Shown in pieces: positions 26,471 through 35,473 of a stretch of 64,000 nucleotides of DNA; position 1 is the stretch's first letter, and every line of letters begins with the position of its first letter. Made by a program: the position numbers and the translations under genes. The stretch is from positions 1 to 64,000 of the forward strand of contig NZ_JABMCQ010000003.1 of the NCBI RefSeq assembly GCF_013179575.1, read 5' to 3'. Under the pieces are notes generated by a model, which made no database searches, was not told the origin of the DNA, and was given only the letters and a program-made list of their open reading frames with translations. This DNA comes from Sphingobacterium shayense (GTDB taxonomy: Bacteria; Bacteroidota; Bacteroidia; Sphingobacteriales; Sphingobacteriaceae).

Positions 26471-27955
26471 TCAATAGCCGGGATTTTGCTGCGCTTCAAT
26501 TTCTGGATTTGCGTTTATTTCATCAATTGAAATAGGAAGAATTGTTTTATAGAATGTTCTATCAATCGTTTTCTCCCTGTGAATTGTTGGTATGGAACCC
26601 AATGCGTCATCAAAGGTAATAATGTCATTCCAACGTATCTTATCAAAGAATCGATGTCCTTCAGTGAACAGCTCTTTGCTTCGCTCTGTTTTTATCATAT
26701 CGAATGTCAGGCTTGCTGATGTAGCGGGCAAAAGGGCGGGTGAGCGTTTACGAATAGCGTTGAGGTATGTTGCCGCTTTCTCTTTATCTGGTGCTGGTTT
26801 TAGTAATGCGGCTTCTGCGGCATTTAGATAGACTTCTGATAAGCGAATGACCTTGATATTCACTGCAGTACTATTGGATGCATTTTTATCGCCGGCAAGA
26901 CTCGTGCTACCGCTATATTTATAGGAAGAGCCTAGGCGTTCTGCTGGATAATCAGAGGTTTCACTAAATTCATCCTCTTCCATCACCGCCCATCGAACGT
27001 CGGTTGTATCCTCTGATAGCTTTGATAGAAAGTCGGTACTCGCGATGAAGTAACCTAAGATACTGGAACTTCCGTGCCCTTTTTTCCGGTACATTGCCCC
27101 TAAGGACGTATTCCCTAGGTCGCCTTCATTGGGGTATACGCCAAATTCCAGAATTGACTCGGTACCAAACTCTTTTGTCCAAGATGTTGCCCACTCGGTA
27201 TTTGAATAAAGTGTATATTCGCGAGACTCAATCACTTTTTCCGCTGCCGCTAAAGCCTTGTCGTAGTCCTCCATGTAAAGGTAGACCCGCGACTGTAAAG
27301 CGATGTTGCCGTAGTAGTTAACAAAACCGTTAGTTTTTCCATCATTAAGAAGGCTTTCCGCAGCGAGCAGATCGGTTACAATCTGCGTGTAATTTTCTTC
27401 TACGGTGTTTCGTAATTTCTTTGCCTCATTCGGAAGTACCTCCGTGATGCTGGGAACACCAAGAGCCGTTTTATCTTCGTTGTATGGTTCTCCGTACAGA
27501 CGGACAAGGTCGAAGTAGATTAACGCGCGCAGAGTGAGCGCCTGACCGATTTTATCGTCGAAATCTTCGGTACTTCCTTCCGATTTCAAGGTTTCGATTG
27601 CTGCGAGCAGGTTGTTGACCTGTCGTAAACAGTGGTAGCCCTGCGCCCATAATCCTGAGTAGGAGTTGGAGGACTCCGCGTGGTTAAACACGTATAATGC
27701 GTCGTACCCGCGTCCCTGGGATCCAATGGTTAAATCGCCTCCTTTTGCGTCTCCATATAAAGGAAACGTTCTGCCGTAGTAATCGGCGTCGGTTAACTTA
27801 CGCATCAGTCCGTTGATGACTACCTGTGCTTCTTTTGCAGTTGTGATCGCCGTTTCAGCATTTGCAGATTCTGTTGGTTCCACATTTAGGAAATCACTAC
27901 AAGATGTAGAAATTAATGCCGCCGCCAAACAAGTTATTAAGAATGATTTTTTCAT
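26471..27955 (-). CDS. RagB/SusD family nutrient-binding outer-membrane lipoprotein 2
   Basis: A 494-residue SusD homologue. The lipoprotein signal ends in ALISTSC (lipidation Cys19) followed by SDFLNVEPTES, a standard SusD start. Helical repeats include ALTLRALIYFDLVRLYGEPYN, and the C-terminal RagB domain has IKTERSKELFTEGHRFFDKIRW and ends EIEAQQNPGY. It lies 17 bases after the SusC partner and is followed by its own terminator. It binds substrate at the cell surface. Gene neighbourhood (murein dipeptide epimerase and NlpC/P60 endopeptidase in the same orientation just upstream) hints at peptide or muropeptide ligands, but a terminator separates the two units. Confidence 0.93.
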   Translation of the reverse strand: MKKSFLITCLAAALISTSCSDFLNVEPTESANAETAITTAKEAQVVINGLMRKLTDADYYGRTFPLYGDAKGGDLTIGSQGRGYDALYVFNHAESSNSYSGLWAQGYHCLRQVNNLLAAIETLKSEGSTEDFDDKIGQALTLRALIYFDLVRLYGEPYNEDKTALGVPSITEVLPNEAKKLRNTVEENYTQIVTDLLAAESLLNDGKTNGFVNYYGNIALQSRVYLYMEDYDKALAAAEKVIESREYTLYSNTEWATSWTKEFGTESILEFGVYPNEGDLGNTSLGAMYRKKGHGSSSILGYFIASTDFLSKLSEDTTDVRWAVMEEDEFSETSDYPAERLGSSYKYSGSTSLAGDKNASNSTAVNIKVIRLSEVYLNAAEAALLKPAPDKEKAATYLNAIRKRSPALLPATSASLTFDMIKTERSKELFTEGHRFFDKIRWNDIITFDDALGSIPTIHREKTIDRTFYKTILPISIDEINANPEIEAQQNPGY

Positions 27956-27972
27956 GTCTGTTTTTCAAATAG

Positions 27973-30900
27973 TTAAAAAGAGAATTCTACACCAAAGGTA
28001 TAAGTCTTAGCAATAGGTGTTTCCCAGCCGCGTGTGCTGAATTGATTGACTTCTGGATCTGAATTTTTGAACTTTGAGAAGGTCAATAAATTGCTTCCAT
28101 TGAAGAATACACGCGCATTGTTCATTTTAATACGCTCTGTTAAATGTGACGGGATGTTGTATGTCAAAGAGATGTTTTTCAAACGTAGATATGTGCCGCT
28201 GTATAGGTGGCGTGAACTAATTTGGTTAACATCTTCTAAATCTCGTCCTGATACCATTGGCAGGCTTCCTGAAGGATTTTGCGGGCTCCAGGTTTCGTCC
28301 ACAAAATATTGTGAATGTATACGCTCCCAATAGTATCCATCGTCGGCAACATCTTTATTTGCAGAGTCATATATATCTCCTCCTAAACGATAAATGAAGT
28401 TTAAACCCAGACTAAAGTTCTTGTAATCTACGGTTGAATTGATCCCTCCATAAAGTTTAGGTGTTCCGTCTCCGATGATGGTTCGTTTCGCCAGCGTATA
28501 GTCATAACTTGCCGCCCGACCGTCAACCTGAAAATCGCCCTCACCAGCCTCCGGATCATTCAAAAACCACATGTTTTTACCATTTGTTTGGTCAGTTCCG
28601 GCCCATTCTAGACCGTAAAATGCTAACGTCGACTGTCCCTCACGGTATATGTAGCGAGCTCGGGCATCGCCCCCTGTGGGATCGTTCCATATGATGTCTT
28701 CTCCGCTGCTTAGTGAGACGACTTTGGAATTAATGTGGCTCGCATTTACTGACAAGGTCCATTTCCAATCTTCATTTTTAATAATATCAGAGCCAATCTC
28801 TATTTCCACACCTTTATTGTTAATCTGTCCCACGTTTTTCATGCTACTGGGAAAACCGGTGATCATCGATTGAGGGACATCTTGCAATAGATCTTTGGAA
28901 TCGCGATTGAAATACTCGACGGCACCAAAAACTTTGTTGCCAAATAGACCGAATTCCAGCGCAATGTTGGTGGTGAAGTTGCGCTCCCATGATAGAAATG
29001 GATTTGCTGAACTGCTAATGCCTCCGCCCGGAGTTGCCATGTATTTGGAATCGTATTTTACGAGCGATCTCCAGGCGTAGTCGTCGATTGGTAGCGTGCC
29101 ATTCACCCCATAGGAGGCACGCAGACGTAAATTATTGATTTCAGGTATCTCTTTAATGAAATTCTCGTTTGAGAGTGTCCAAGCTCCGGCAACTGACCAG
29201 AAATCTCCCCAGCGCTCGTCAGGACTGAGCTTGGAAGAACCGTCACGACGATAGGACGCCGAAGCAAAATACTTTTCTGCATAATTATATTCCGCCCGCG
29301 ATAGGACTGACATCATGGAGTTTCCCCAGCCGTAGGCAGTTGCATCAAGAGATCCAGCAGTTGCTACGGTATGGAGTTTGGAATTTGGTAGGTCTTTACC
29401 CGATGCGCGGATATACTCGATGTCGTTTTTTTCTGCTTCAAAACCCGCCAGCAAGCCTAGATTGTGTAGTCCGAAACTCTTGTTATAATTCGCTGTTGTG
29501 GAGGACACCAGTTTACGGTAGTTAGTTGACATCTCCGAGACCGAACCATTATCGGTAGCGCCGGTATAATGTTTTGCGCTATAGTAAATATGATCTTTCG
29601 TTTCTGTATCGTCGTAAGAAAATACTGTTTTGATATTCAGTTCTTTTGTTAGTTTTAAGTTAAGTGACTCTGTCGCCGAAATACGTGTGGTATTCGACCA
29701 GTTTTCCCACTCGTTGTTGTAGTATAACTGGTTCTGTGCTAAACTACCGTAACGATCAGTCCAAGCCTCGCCCGTTTTATAGTCAGTCGGCCAATAAAAC
29801 GGCCATAGTAAGTTACGCGTTTGGTAGAGGTAGTTGGTGCTTGTATTACGTGTATCGTTTAAACCGACCAATTTTGTTCTACCGATATTGATATTAGTCC
29901 CAAATTCGAGCATTTTGCCAATCTTTTGCGTTAAATTGACACGACCAGAGACGCGGTTATAATTGTTTTCGATAGCTCTACTTTTATCGCTGGTGTAATT
30001 TAACGACGTATAATAATTGGTCTTCTCATTAGCGCCACTAACGGCAATATCGTTGGAATTGAAAATTCCCGTTCTAAACAACGCATTATCCCAATCAAAA
30101 TATTTTCCTTCTCGGTTTTCTATTCCGTCTGTTCTGCCAGCGATGTTTACGTTTTCCCACATGGTCGTGCCGTTTGTTGAAAATTCGTAGCCGTGTTTTC
30201 CAAAGTTCGTATTAAATCGGTTCAATACCCATGCGTTTGCCGCTTCTTCGGTTAAACCGCCTGCGATCCTTGAATCGTAGAGCAAACTGTACAGGGTGTT
30301 GATCTGGTCCTGAGGCCCAGCGGCTTCATAGTTGTCAGTTGCCCAGGACGGACTAAGACCGAGACTAGATTTAAAATTGATCTTTGGGGCACCAGATTTA
30401 CCTTTTTTTGTGGTAATGATAACCACACCGTTTGCTGCTCGTGATCCGTAAAGCGATGAAGCGGCCGCATCTTTCAAAACCGTCATGCTTTCAATATCGT
30501 TCGGATTAATGGTGCTCATTACGTTATTACTGGTATAAATATGATCACCCATTTGGGAGGTTTCTCCAGATACAATAGGCACACCGTCAACTACATATAG
30601 CGGTTCATTTGAAGCGCTCATGGATCCGATTCCGCGAATCCTGATGGACGGGGTAGCACCCGCTTGTCCGGAGGTTGTGGTAACTTGTAGGCCTGCTACC
30701 TGCCCAGCTAACGCTTTTTCAAACGAAGTTACCGGCTGTTTGTCGATTTGATCAGCACTGACAGTCGCCGCCGATCCAGTGTAAGTGCTTTTTTTCGCGG
30801 TACCGTAAGCAACCACCATGACTTCGTCAAGGGAGGTCTCATTATTAGTTAAGCTGAGGTTAACTGTTTTACGACCGGCGAGGGCAAATTCTTGTTCTTG

Positions 30901-31134
30901 GAAGCCAACGGCAGTAATAACGAGTGTCGCATTAGGGTTCGCGTTGATCGTAAAAAGGCCGCTTTCGTTTGTGGATGTGCCTAGATTGGTTCCCTTGATG
31001 CTGATGGTAACGCCAGAAAGGGGTATTCCGCTCGCGTCGGTAATTTTACCGGCGATGGATGTTTGCTGTGCGTTGACTACCTGAAATGCAGAACAGGCGA
31101 TCAGACACATGGTGGTTAGTAGAGGTTTATTCAT
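27973..31134 (-). CDS. SusC-type TonB-dependent outer-membrane transporter 2
   Basis: A 1053-residue SusC/RagA transporter. Signal peptide ends near VVNAQQ (residue 23); one CarboxypepD-like domain follows (about 24-97; SIAGKITDASGIPLSGVTISIKG would be its first strand region). Then come a TonB-box-like LDEVMVVAYGT (about 101-111), plug motifs SMSASNEPLYVVDGVPIV and ASSLYGSRAANGVVIITTKKG, and a barrel ending in YTFGVEFSF. It is first in a two-gene operon with SusD 2. The leader carries a 28-base inverted repeat (31221-31248). No sigma/anti-sigma pair is nearby, so control is probably by another regulator. Confidence 0.93.
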   Translation of the reverse strand: MNKPLLTTMCLIACSAFQVVNAQQTSIAGKITDASGIPLSGVTISIKGTNLGTSTNESGLFTINANPNATLVITAVGFQEQEFALAGRKTVNLSLTNNETSLDEVMVVAYGTAKKSTYTGSAATVSADQIDKQPVTSFEKALAGQVAGLQVTTTSGQAGATPSIRIRGIGSMSASNEPLYVVDGVPIVSGETSQMGDHIYTSNNVMSTINPNDIESMTVLKDAAASSLYGSRAANGVVIITTKKGKSGAPKINFKSSLGLSPSWATDNYEAAGPQDQINTLYSLLYDSRIAGGLTEEAANAWVLNRFNTNFGKHGYEFSTNGTTMWENVNIAGRTDGIENREGKYFDWDNALFRTGIFNSNDIAVSGANEKTNYYTSLNYTSDKSRAIENNYNRVSGRVNLTQKIGKMLEFGTNINIGRTKLVGLNDTRNTSTNYLYQTRNLLWPFYWPTDYKTGEAWTDRYGSLAQNQLYYNNEWENWSNTTRISATESLNLKLTKELNIKTVFSYDDTETKDHIYYSAKHYTGATDNGSVSEMSTNYRKLVSSTTANYNKSFGLHNLGLLAGFEAEKNDIEYIRASGKDLPNSKLHTVATAGSLDATAYGWGNSMMSVLSRAEYNYAEKYFASASYRRDGSSKLSPDERWGDFWSVAGAWTLSNENFIKEIPEINNLRLRASYGVNGTLPIDDYAWRSLVKYDSKYMATPGGGISSSANPFLSWERNFTTNIALEFGLFGNKVFGAVEYFNRDSKDLLQDVPQSMITGFPSSMKNVGQINNKGVEIEIGSDIIKNEDWKWTLSVNASHINSKVVSLSSGEDIIWNDPTGGDARARYIYREGQSTLAFYGLEWAGTDQTNGKNMWFLNDPEAGEGDFQVDGRAASYDYTLAKRTIIGDGTPKLYGGINSTVDYKNFSLGLNFIYRLGGDIYDSANKDVADDGYYWERIHSQYFVDETWSPQNPSGSLPMVSGRDLEDVNQISSRHLYSGTYLRLKNISLTYNIPSHLTERIKMNNARVFFNGSNLLTFSKFKNSDPEVNQFSTRGWETPIAKTYTFGVEFSF

Positions 31135-31220
31135 CGTCTAGATTTTAGTATTCTAAATATACTTGTTATTTTCTTTTTGTTAAAGTTTTGTTAAATAAAT
31201 ATTTAATTTAATTGAATTTT

Positions 31221-31248
31221 ATTCGGTAGAAAAGTGTGTATACCGAAT
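31221..31248. promoter_or_regulatory. inverted repeat (operator-like) upstream of SusC 2
   Basis: ATTCGGTA (31221-31228) and TACCGAAT (31241-31248) are perfect 8-base arms with a 12-base spacer, 87-114 bases before the susC 2 start. The arms contain GC-bearing bases, so chance is less likely than for a pure AT palindrome. It could be a two-half-site operator or a leader hairpin. Confidence 0.5.
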
Positions 31249-31252
31249 GATG

Positions 31253-31279
31253 TAAAAAAAAAGCAACCGTTGGGTTGCT
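31253..31279 (-). terminator. intrinsic terminator after the dipeptide epimerase
   Basis: AGCAACC (31262-31268) and GGTTGCT (31273-31279) form a 7-base stem with a 4-base loop. On the minus strand it is followed by a run of nine or more T residues. It lies 10 bases past the epimerase stop and separates that operon from susC 2. Confidence 0.88.
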
Positions 31280-31288
31280 GTAGTCATG

Positions 31289-32347
31289 TTATACGGTTTC
31301 TTTTATTAAACCAATTCCAGCGCGATCGGGCAGATAGCAAAATCCGTGTTTCACTTCCATTCCCTGGAATATGTCGTTGCCGATCAATAATGCGCCATCC
31401 AGATCTGCCCAGTCTACCAGGGGAGCTAACTGTGCGGCCGCTGTAATAGCGCAGGAGGTTTCTGTCATGCAGCCTAGCATAACTTTCATTTTTAAAGCGC
31501 GTGCTAGTTCGGCCATTTTTTTTGCTTCACGCATGCCCGTGCATTTCATTAATTTAATGTTGATGCCTGAATAGACTCCTTGTAGAGCAGTAACATCCGT
31601 ATAGCGTTGGCACCCTTCATCGGCTATCGTGGGAATAGGAGAGCGTTCGGTTAACCAAGCGTTATCTTCGATTTGCTCCTTAGGCATAGGCTGCTCCAAA
31701 AATACTACACCACGTTCTGCTAGCCAGTGGGCCATTTCGAGCGCTTGTTCTTTACTTTTCCAACCTTGATTAATGTCCGCGCATAAAGGTACCCCAGTAA
31801 CTGAACGGATGGTGTCGATGATCATTTTGTCGGTATCTAGTCCAAGCTTCACTTTTAAGATCTTAAACTGCTCTGCCTCGGCGACTTTTTTACGTATCAT
31901 CTCTTCGCTGTCAATCCCTATTGTAAAAGAGGTAGCAGGTATTTCGGCAGGATTGAGTCCCCAAATTTTATAAAATGGTTGACCCATTAATTTTCCGAGT
32001 AAATCGTGCAGAGCAATATCCAGTGCTGCTTTCGCGGCGGTATTCTTCTCCTGGATACTGTCAACGTAACTTAATATCTCTTCGGTTTGAAAAGGAGATG
32101 CGAAGATGGAAAGATCCACTTTGTTAAGAAAACTAATGACGCTTTCTTGCGATTCACCGAGATACGGAGGCATGCTTGCCTCTCCATAGCCCGTTACACC
32201 TTCATAGGTTAGCTCGGTGAGGATAACCGGTGTGGTTGTACGGCTAAATGAAGCCACGGTGAAAACGTGACGCATCTCTAAGGTATAAGGCTTTATACAT
32301 AGGGTGAATTTTCCCATTGTAATTGTTTGCCAGTCTGCTTTTTGCAT
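31289..32347 (-). CDS. dipeptide epimerase (L-Ala-D/L-Glu epimerase, enolase superfamily)
   Basis: A 352-residue enolase-superfamily enzyme expected to epimerise the second residue of murein dipeptides (L-Ala-D-Glu to L-Ala-L-Glu) so they can be degraded. The catalytic lysine pair is K165/K167 in ILKVKLG. Metal ligands are Asp191 (ADINQGW), Glu218 (LEQPM) and Asp243 (IADEG), and the opposite-face lysine is Lys265 (INIKLMK). The C-terminal DLDG, a D-x-D element, is the one that binds the dipeptide amino group in characterised Ala-Glu epimerases. It follows an NlpC/P60 endopeptidase by 7 bases, the usual murein-salvage pairing (compare YkfB/YkfC). Specificity for other dipeptides is possible. 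Confidence 0.9.
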   Translation of the reverse strand: MQKADWQTITMGKFTLCIKPYTLEMRHVFTVASFSRTTTPVILTELTYEGVTGYGEASMPPYLGESQESVISFLNKVDLSIFASPFQTEEILSYVDSIQEKNTAAKAALDIALHDLLGKLMGQPFYKIWGLNPAEIPATSFTIGIDSEEMIRKKVAEAEQFKILKVKLGLDTDKMIIDTIRSVTGVPLCADINQGWKSKEQALEMAHWLAERGVVFLEQPMPKEQIEDNAWLTERSPIPTIADEGCQRYTDVTALQGVYSGINIKLMKCTGMREAKKMAELARALKMKVMLGCMTETSCAITAAAQLAPLVDWADLDGALLIGNDIFQGMEVKHGFCYLPDRAGIGLIKETV

Positions 32348-32354
32348 CGGTTTG

Positions 32355-33578
32355 TTAATTGTGTGTATAATAGTTATTTTCCGAAATTTTCTGAATCGCG
32401 GGGTCCTCTGAGCCCAAGTAGCGACGAGCGGCTACGACAGTTCTTGTCTGGAAGTCATCGTAGTTTTCTGCGTCTTTGAGCATGCTGTTGATCCGAACTG
32501 TGCCAGCCGAATGAATAAATACGCCGTTTCCTATGTATAGGGCAACATGGGTGACCCGAGCATTTTGTGATTTATGTTTGCCGCCAGCGAAAAATAATAG
32601 ATCTGCGGGTTTTAAGTTTTTTAGAGCTTTTGTAGGATCAAAATTTCCTTGTTCATCGAGGATGTCAATTTTTTCACCGTGTAATACCTGCTGGGAAGCG
32701 TCACGGGGGATGATGTAACCATTCATGAAAAATGAAGTCTTTGTAAGACCGCTACAATCTACACCCTTCACTGAGGTTCCGCCCCATAGATAAGGTAAAC
32801 CGAGCATGGATTTTGCGCTAGAGATGACATTTTCACTGGTCGGTTCCCTAGAGTTTAACCAATCATGGAAAAGAACCGCTTCGTCTTTCCGAATAAAAGC
32901 AACGCGTTTGTCTGGGTAGGAAACTTTATAATAACTGCCTTGTTCTGTAATTAACGAAAGCACGTCTCCATATACTAAATCCGAAACACGTTGACTTTTC
33001 TCGTTTGGTTCACTGTATGATTTGCCGAAGTCGGCGGTATAAATAATGTTCGTTCCTTTTTTCCAGCTTACTAACTCTGATTCCGTCATTGGGACAACCG
33101 AAGATGTTGGTACCCATGCTATATATCCTTCAGGTGTGCGCACCCGGAAATCGCCTCCATCTTTATCCAAAATATCAACTTGGGCGCCTAAGAGGACTTG
33201 CGTCGCCATTTCTGCGGAGTGGGCCGGTTTTGTACGCAGGTTGGCAACCGATAGGTTGACAATGCCGTATGGACGATCGGATACCTCATTTGTCGGAAAG
33301 ACGTCAATTTGAATATTCGCACTGATACTCGCGAACCTGTTTATCAGCGTATCTTTAATCGACTTGTCGCTGGTTTGAAGGATATAGTTATTCTTAGTTA
33401 TGTCCGATGTTGTGAATTCAATAACTGCCAAACGTTTGTCGGGAGCCATTTGCTCACGGGTGGATTCAACGAGAGATACTACTTTATGGTAGAGAGTTGA
33501 ATCGACCTGTGCATTTGTTTGTAACGCGCCACTTAAAAGTAATGCTACGCATGCCGATTTCCAATAAATTGCTGCCAT
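32355..33578 (-). CDS. NlpC/P60 endopeptidase with SH3 domains (YkfC-like)
   Basis: A 407-residue secreted or periplasmic cysteine peptidase of the gamma-D-glutamyl-diamino-acid endopeptidase type. ATG 33578 gives a clean signal peptide (hydrophobic ACVALLLSGAL, cleavage after TNAQ); the frame is open to 33758, but that extension has no signal character. Two bacterial SH3 domains (about residues 105-162 and 175-235) precede the NlpC/P60 domain (about 245-390). The catalytic Cys275 is in VDCSGL, with His344 in VTHVALY and a third residue, probably His356 in FIHSAG. It would cut murein peptides to L-Ala-D-Glu, feeding the downstream epimerase 7 bases away. Confidence 0.9.
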   Translation of the reverse strand: MAAIYWKSACVALLLSGALQTNAQVDSTLYHKVVSLVESTREQMAPDKRLAVIEFTTSDITKNNYILQTSDKSIKDTLINRFASISANIQIDVFPTNEVSDRPYGIVNLSVANLRTKPAHSAEMATQVLLGAQVDILDKDGGDFRVRTPEGYIAWVPTSSVVPMTESELVSWKKGTNIIYTADFGKSYSEPNEKSQRVSDLVYGDVLSLITEQGSYYKVSYPDKRVAFIRKDEAVLFHDWLNSREPTSENVISSAKSMLGLPYLWGGTSVKGVDCSGLTKTSFFMNGYIIPRDASQQVLHGEKIDILDEQGNFDPTKALKNLKPADLLFFAGGKHKSQNARVTHVALYIGNGVFIHSAGTVRINSMLKDAENYDDFQTRTVVAARRYLGSEDPAIQKISENNYYTHN

Positions 33579-33829
33579 TTTCAAATTAGTTATATGCGAA
33601 TATAAGTCAAATTGAAAGAAAAGCCTATAGACGCTGCGTTTTTTTATTTGTTTTAAACTTACTGTTGTAGTAATCAGCAATAATGCGCTGTTTTTTAGCT
33701 GTGTTAATACCATGTGGCGAAAAATTAGGATAAATGTAAAATTCAATTGAATATCCATTTCTATCAGTAGTTAATTAAGTGAGGGTGTACGGCAAATTTT
33801 GTATTATTGCATGGTCAAACCAGGATAAA

Positions 33830-34846
33830 ATGAATACAAGAAGAAGATTTATTAAGCAGTCGATAATTGGTGCAGCGAGTATTGGAGCCATTGGTGAATT
33901 ATCAGCAGGTGCGAAAAGCACAAAAATGACAAAACCTATTGTGATATCGACATGGGATTTTGGTGTGGCTGCCAACCAAGATGCTTGGGGAATTCTTAAA
34001 AGTGGTGGCAAAGCATTGGATGCAGTAGAGCGGGGGGTGATGGTCGCCGAAGCAGACCTTTCTAATACGACTGTCGGAAAAGGAGGATATCCGGATCGAG
34101 ACGGACATGTTACTTTAGACGCTTGCATTATGGATAGCGAAGGGAACTGTGGCTCGGTCGCGGCAATGGAACATATTGCACATCCGATACAAGTCGCTCG
34201 TTTAGTGATGGAAAAGACCCCACATGTTATGTTGGTTGGTGAAGGAGCTTTACAGTTTGCTTTGGAAAACGGATTTAAGCGCGATAATTTACTCACTCCG
34301 CCTGCAGAAAAAGCATGGAAAGAATGGCTTAAAGGAAAGAAATACGCGCCGGTGATGAACATTGAAAACCAATCGTTCAATAAAGAGCGTTTGCCGGGGA
34401 ATAAGTATAATCACGATACCATAGGGATGTTGGCTTTAGATGCATCGGGAAATCTTTCCGGTGCATGTACAACAAGCGGGATGGCATTTAAGATGCATGG
34501 AAGAGTTGGAGATAGTCCTATTATTGGCGCCGGTTTATATGTAGATAACGAGATCGGGGCTGCTACCTCCACAGGTGTTGGTGAGGAGGTAATGCGTACG
34601 GTCGGAAGTTTTCTTGTTGTAGAGCTTATGCGTCAGGGGTACTCTCCGAGAGACGCTTGTCGGGAAGCAGTGGAGCGCATTGTGAAAAAGAAGCCTGATA
34701 TAGCGAAAGATATTCAGGTTGGATTTTTAGCGCTAAACAAAAATGGGGAATACGGTTCTTTTGCTTTGCAAGAAGGCTTTACATTTGCTGTCTGTGAAGC
34801 TGGAAATCAGGAACAAGTTATTAAAGGAGAACATTATTATAAATAG
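33830..34846 (+). CDS. N4-(beta-N-acetylglucosaminyl)-L-asparaginase (glycosylasparaginase)
   Basis: A 338-residue Ntn-hydrolase that cleaves the GlcNAc-Asn bond of N-glycan remnants after autoproteolysis into two chains. The self-cleavage site and nucleophile is Thr197 in NHDTIGML. The substrate-binding block GRVGDSPIIGAGLYVDNEIGAATSTG follows in the usual position. ATG 33830 starts a twin-arginine signal, TRRRFIKQS plus a hydrophobic stretch, so export as a folded protein through Tat is likely; the frame upstream to GTG 33779 would displace it. Divergent from the NlpC/P60 gene, and followed by msrA after 40 bases. Likely a scavenging enzyme for glycoprotein fragments. Confidence 0.9.
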   Translation: MNTRRRFIKQSIIGAASIGAIGELSAGAKSTKMTKPIVISTWDFGVAANQDAWGILKSGGKALDAVERGVMVAEADLSNTTVGKGGYPDRDGHVTLDACIMDSEGNCGSVAAMEHIAHPIQVARLVMEKTPHVMLVGEGALQFALENGFKRDNLLTPPAEKAWKEWLKGKKYAPVMNIENQSFNKERLPGNKYNHDTIGMLALDASGNLSGACTTSGMAFKMHGRVGDSPIIGAGLYVDNEIGAATSTGVGEEVMRTVGSFLVVELMRQGYSPRDACREAVERIVKKKPDIAKDIQVGFLALNKNGEYGSFALQEGFTFAVCEAGNQEQVIKGEHYYK

Positions 34847-34886
34847 GTAAAGTATCTCTTAATTAGATTTTTAAAATATAATTATT

Positions 34887-35402
34887 ATGAAAGCAACATT
34901 TGGTGGTGGATGTTTCTGGTGCACAGAAGTGATATTTCAGAACATAGAAGGAGTAAGCACCGTCCTTCCTGGATATATGGGGGGGAAGGTTGATAACCCG
35001 ACATACGAACAGGTGTGTGAAGGTAATACGGATCATGTTGAAGTCGTTCAGATTGATTTTGATGAAAATAAAGTCGGATTTATAGAGTTATTAAAAGTAT
35101 TTTTTAGAACACATAATCCTACCACGCTAAATAGGCAAGGAAACGATGTGGGAACCCAGTATCGCTCCGTTGTCTTTTACCATAGCGAGGAGCAGCGGGG
35201 AGAGACCGATAGATTCATTTCAAGCTTGCAAGACGATGCGATCTTTGAAGATCAAATTGTAACTGCTGTGGAGCCCGCTGTCACTTTTTGGGAGGCGGAA
35301 AACTACCATCACGATTACTTTAATCAAAATCCAGGAAATCCGTATTGCGCAGCAGTCATTGCACCAAAGGTTCAGAAGTTTCTGAAGGAATATCAGTCGT
35401 AG
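34887..35402 (+). CDS. msrA: peptide-methionine (S)-S-oxide reductase
   Basis: A 171-residue MsrA that reduces methionine S-sulfoxide in proteins using thioredoxin. The N-terminal signature is FGGGCFWCTE with nucleophile Cys9. PGYMGGKVDNPTYEQVC and GNPYCAAVI are the expected later blocks, and a cysteine in the latter is one likely resolving residue. No signal peptide, so cytoplasmic. No msrB domain is fused. It lies 40 bases after the glycosylasparaginase gene and shares a terminator region with the convergent topoisomerase gene. Confidence 0.95.
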   Translation: MKATFGGGCFWCTEVIFQNIEGVSTVLPGYMGGKVDNPTYEQVCEGNTDHVEVVQIDFDENKVGFIELLKVFFRTHNPTTLNRQGNDVGTQYRSVVFYHSEEQRGETDRFISSLQDDAIFEDQIVTAVEPAVTFWEAENYHHDYFNQNPGNPYCAAVIAPKVQKFLKEYQS

Positions 35403-35413
35403 GCCTAGCTCGA

Positions 35414-35460
35414 ATAAAAATGTCGTCAGTAAAAAGACTTTTGCTGACGACATTTCTAGC
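35414..35460. terminator. bidirectional terminator between msrA and the topoisomerase gene
   Basis: Twelve-base inverted repeat AAATGTCGTCAG (35418-35429) and CTGACGACATTT (35444-35455), flanked by an A-rich run on one side and T-rich sequence on the other. It can serve both convergent genes, whose stops lie at 35402 and 35474. Confidence 0.88.
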
Positions 35461-35473
35461 TTTTCTTTAGACT

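Noticed and set aside
33741..33752. 12-base palindrome ATTCAATTGAAT between NlpC/P60 and glycosylasparaginase genes
   Set aside because: Nearly all A/T in an AT-rich interval, with no repeat copy; expected by chance.
33775..34380. Long minus-strand open frame of 201 codons antisense to the glycosylasparaginase
   Set aside because: It is antisense to a gene with a clear catalytic threonine and Tat signal, and has no family resemblance or signal structure of its own.
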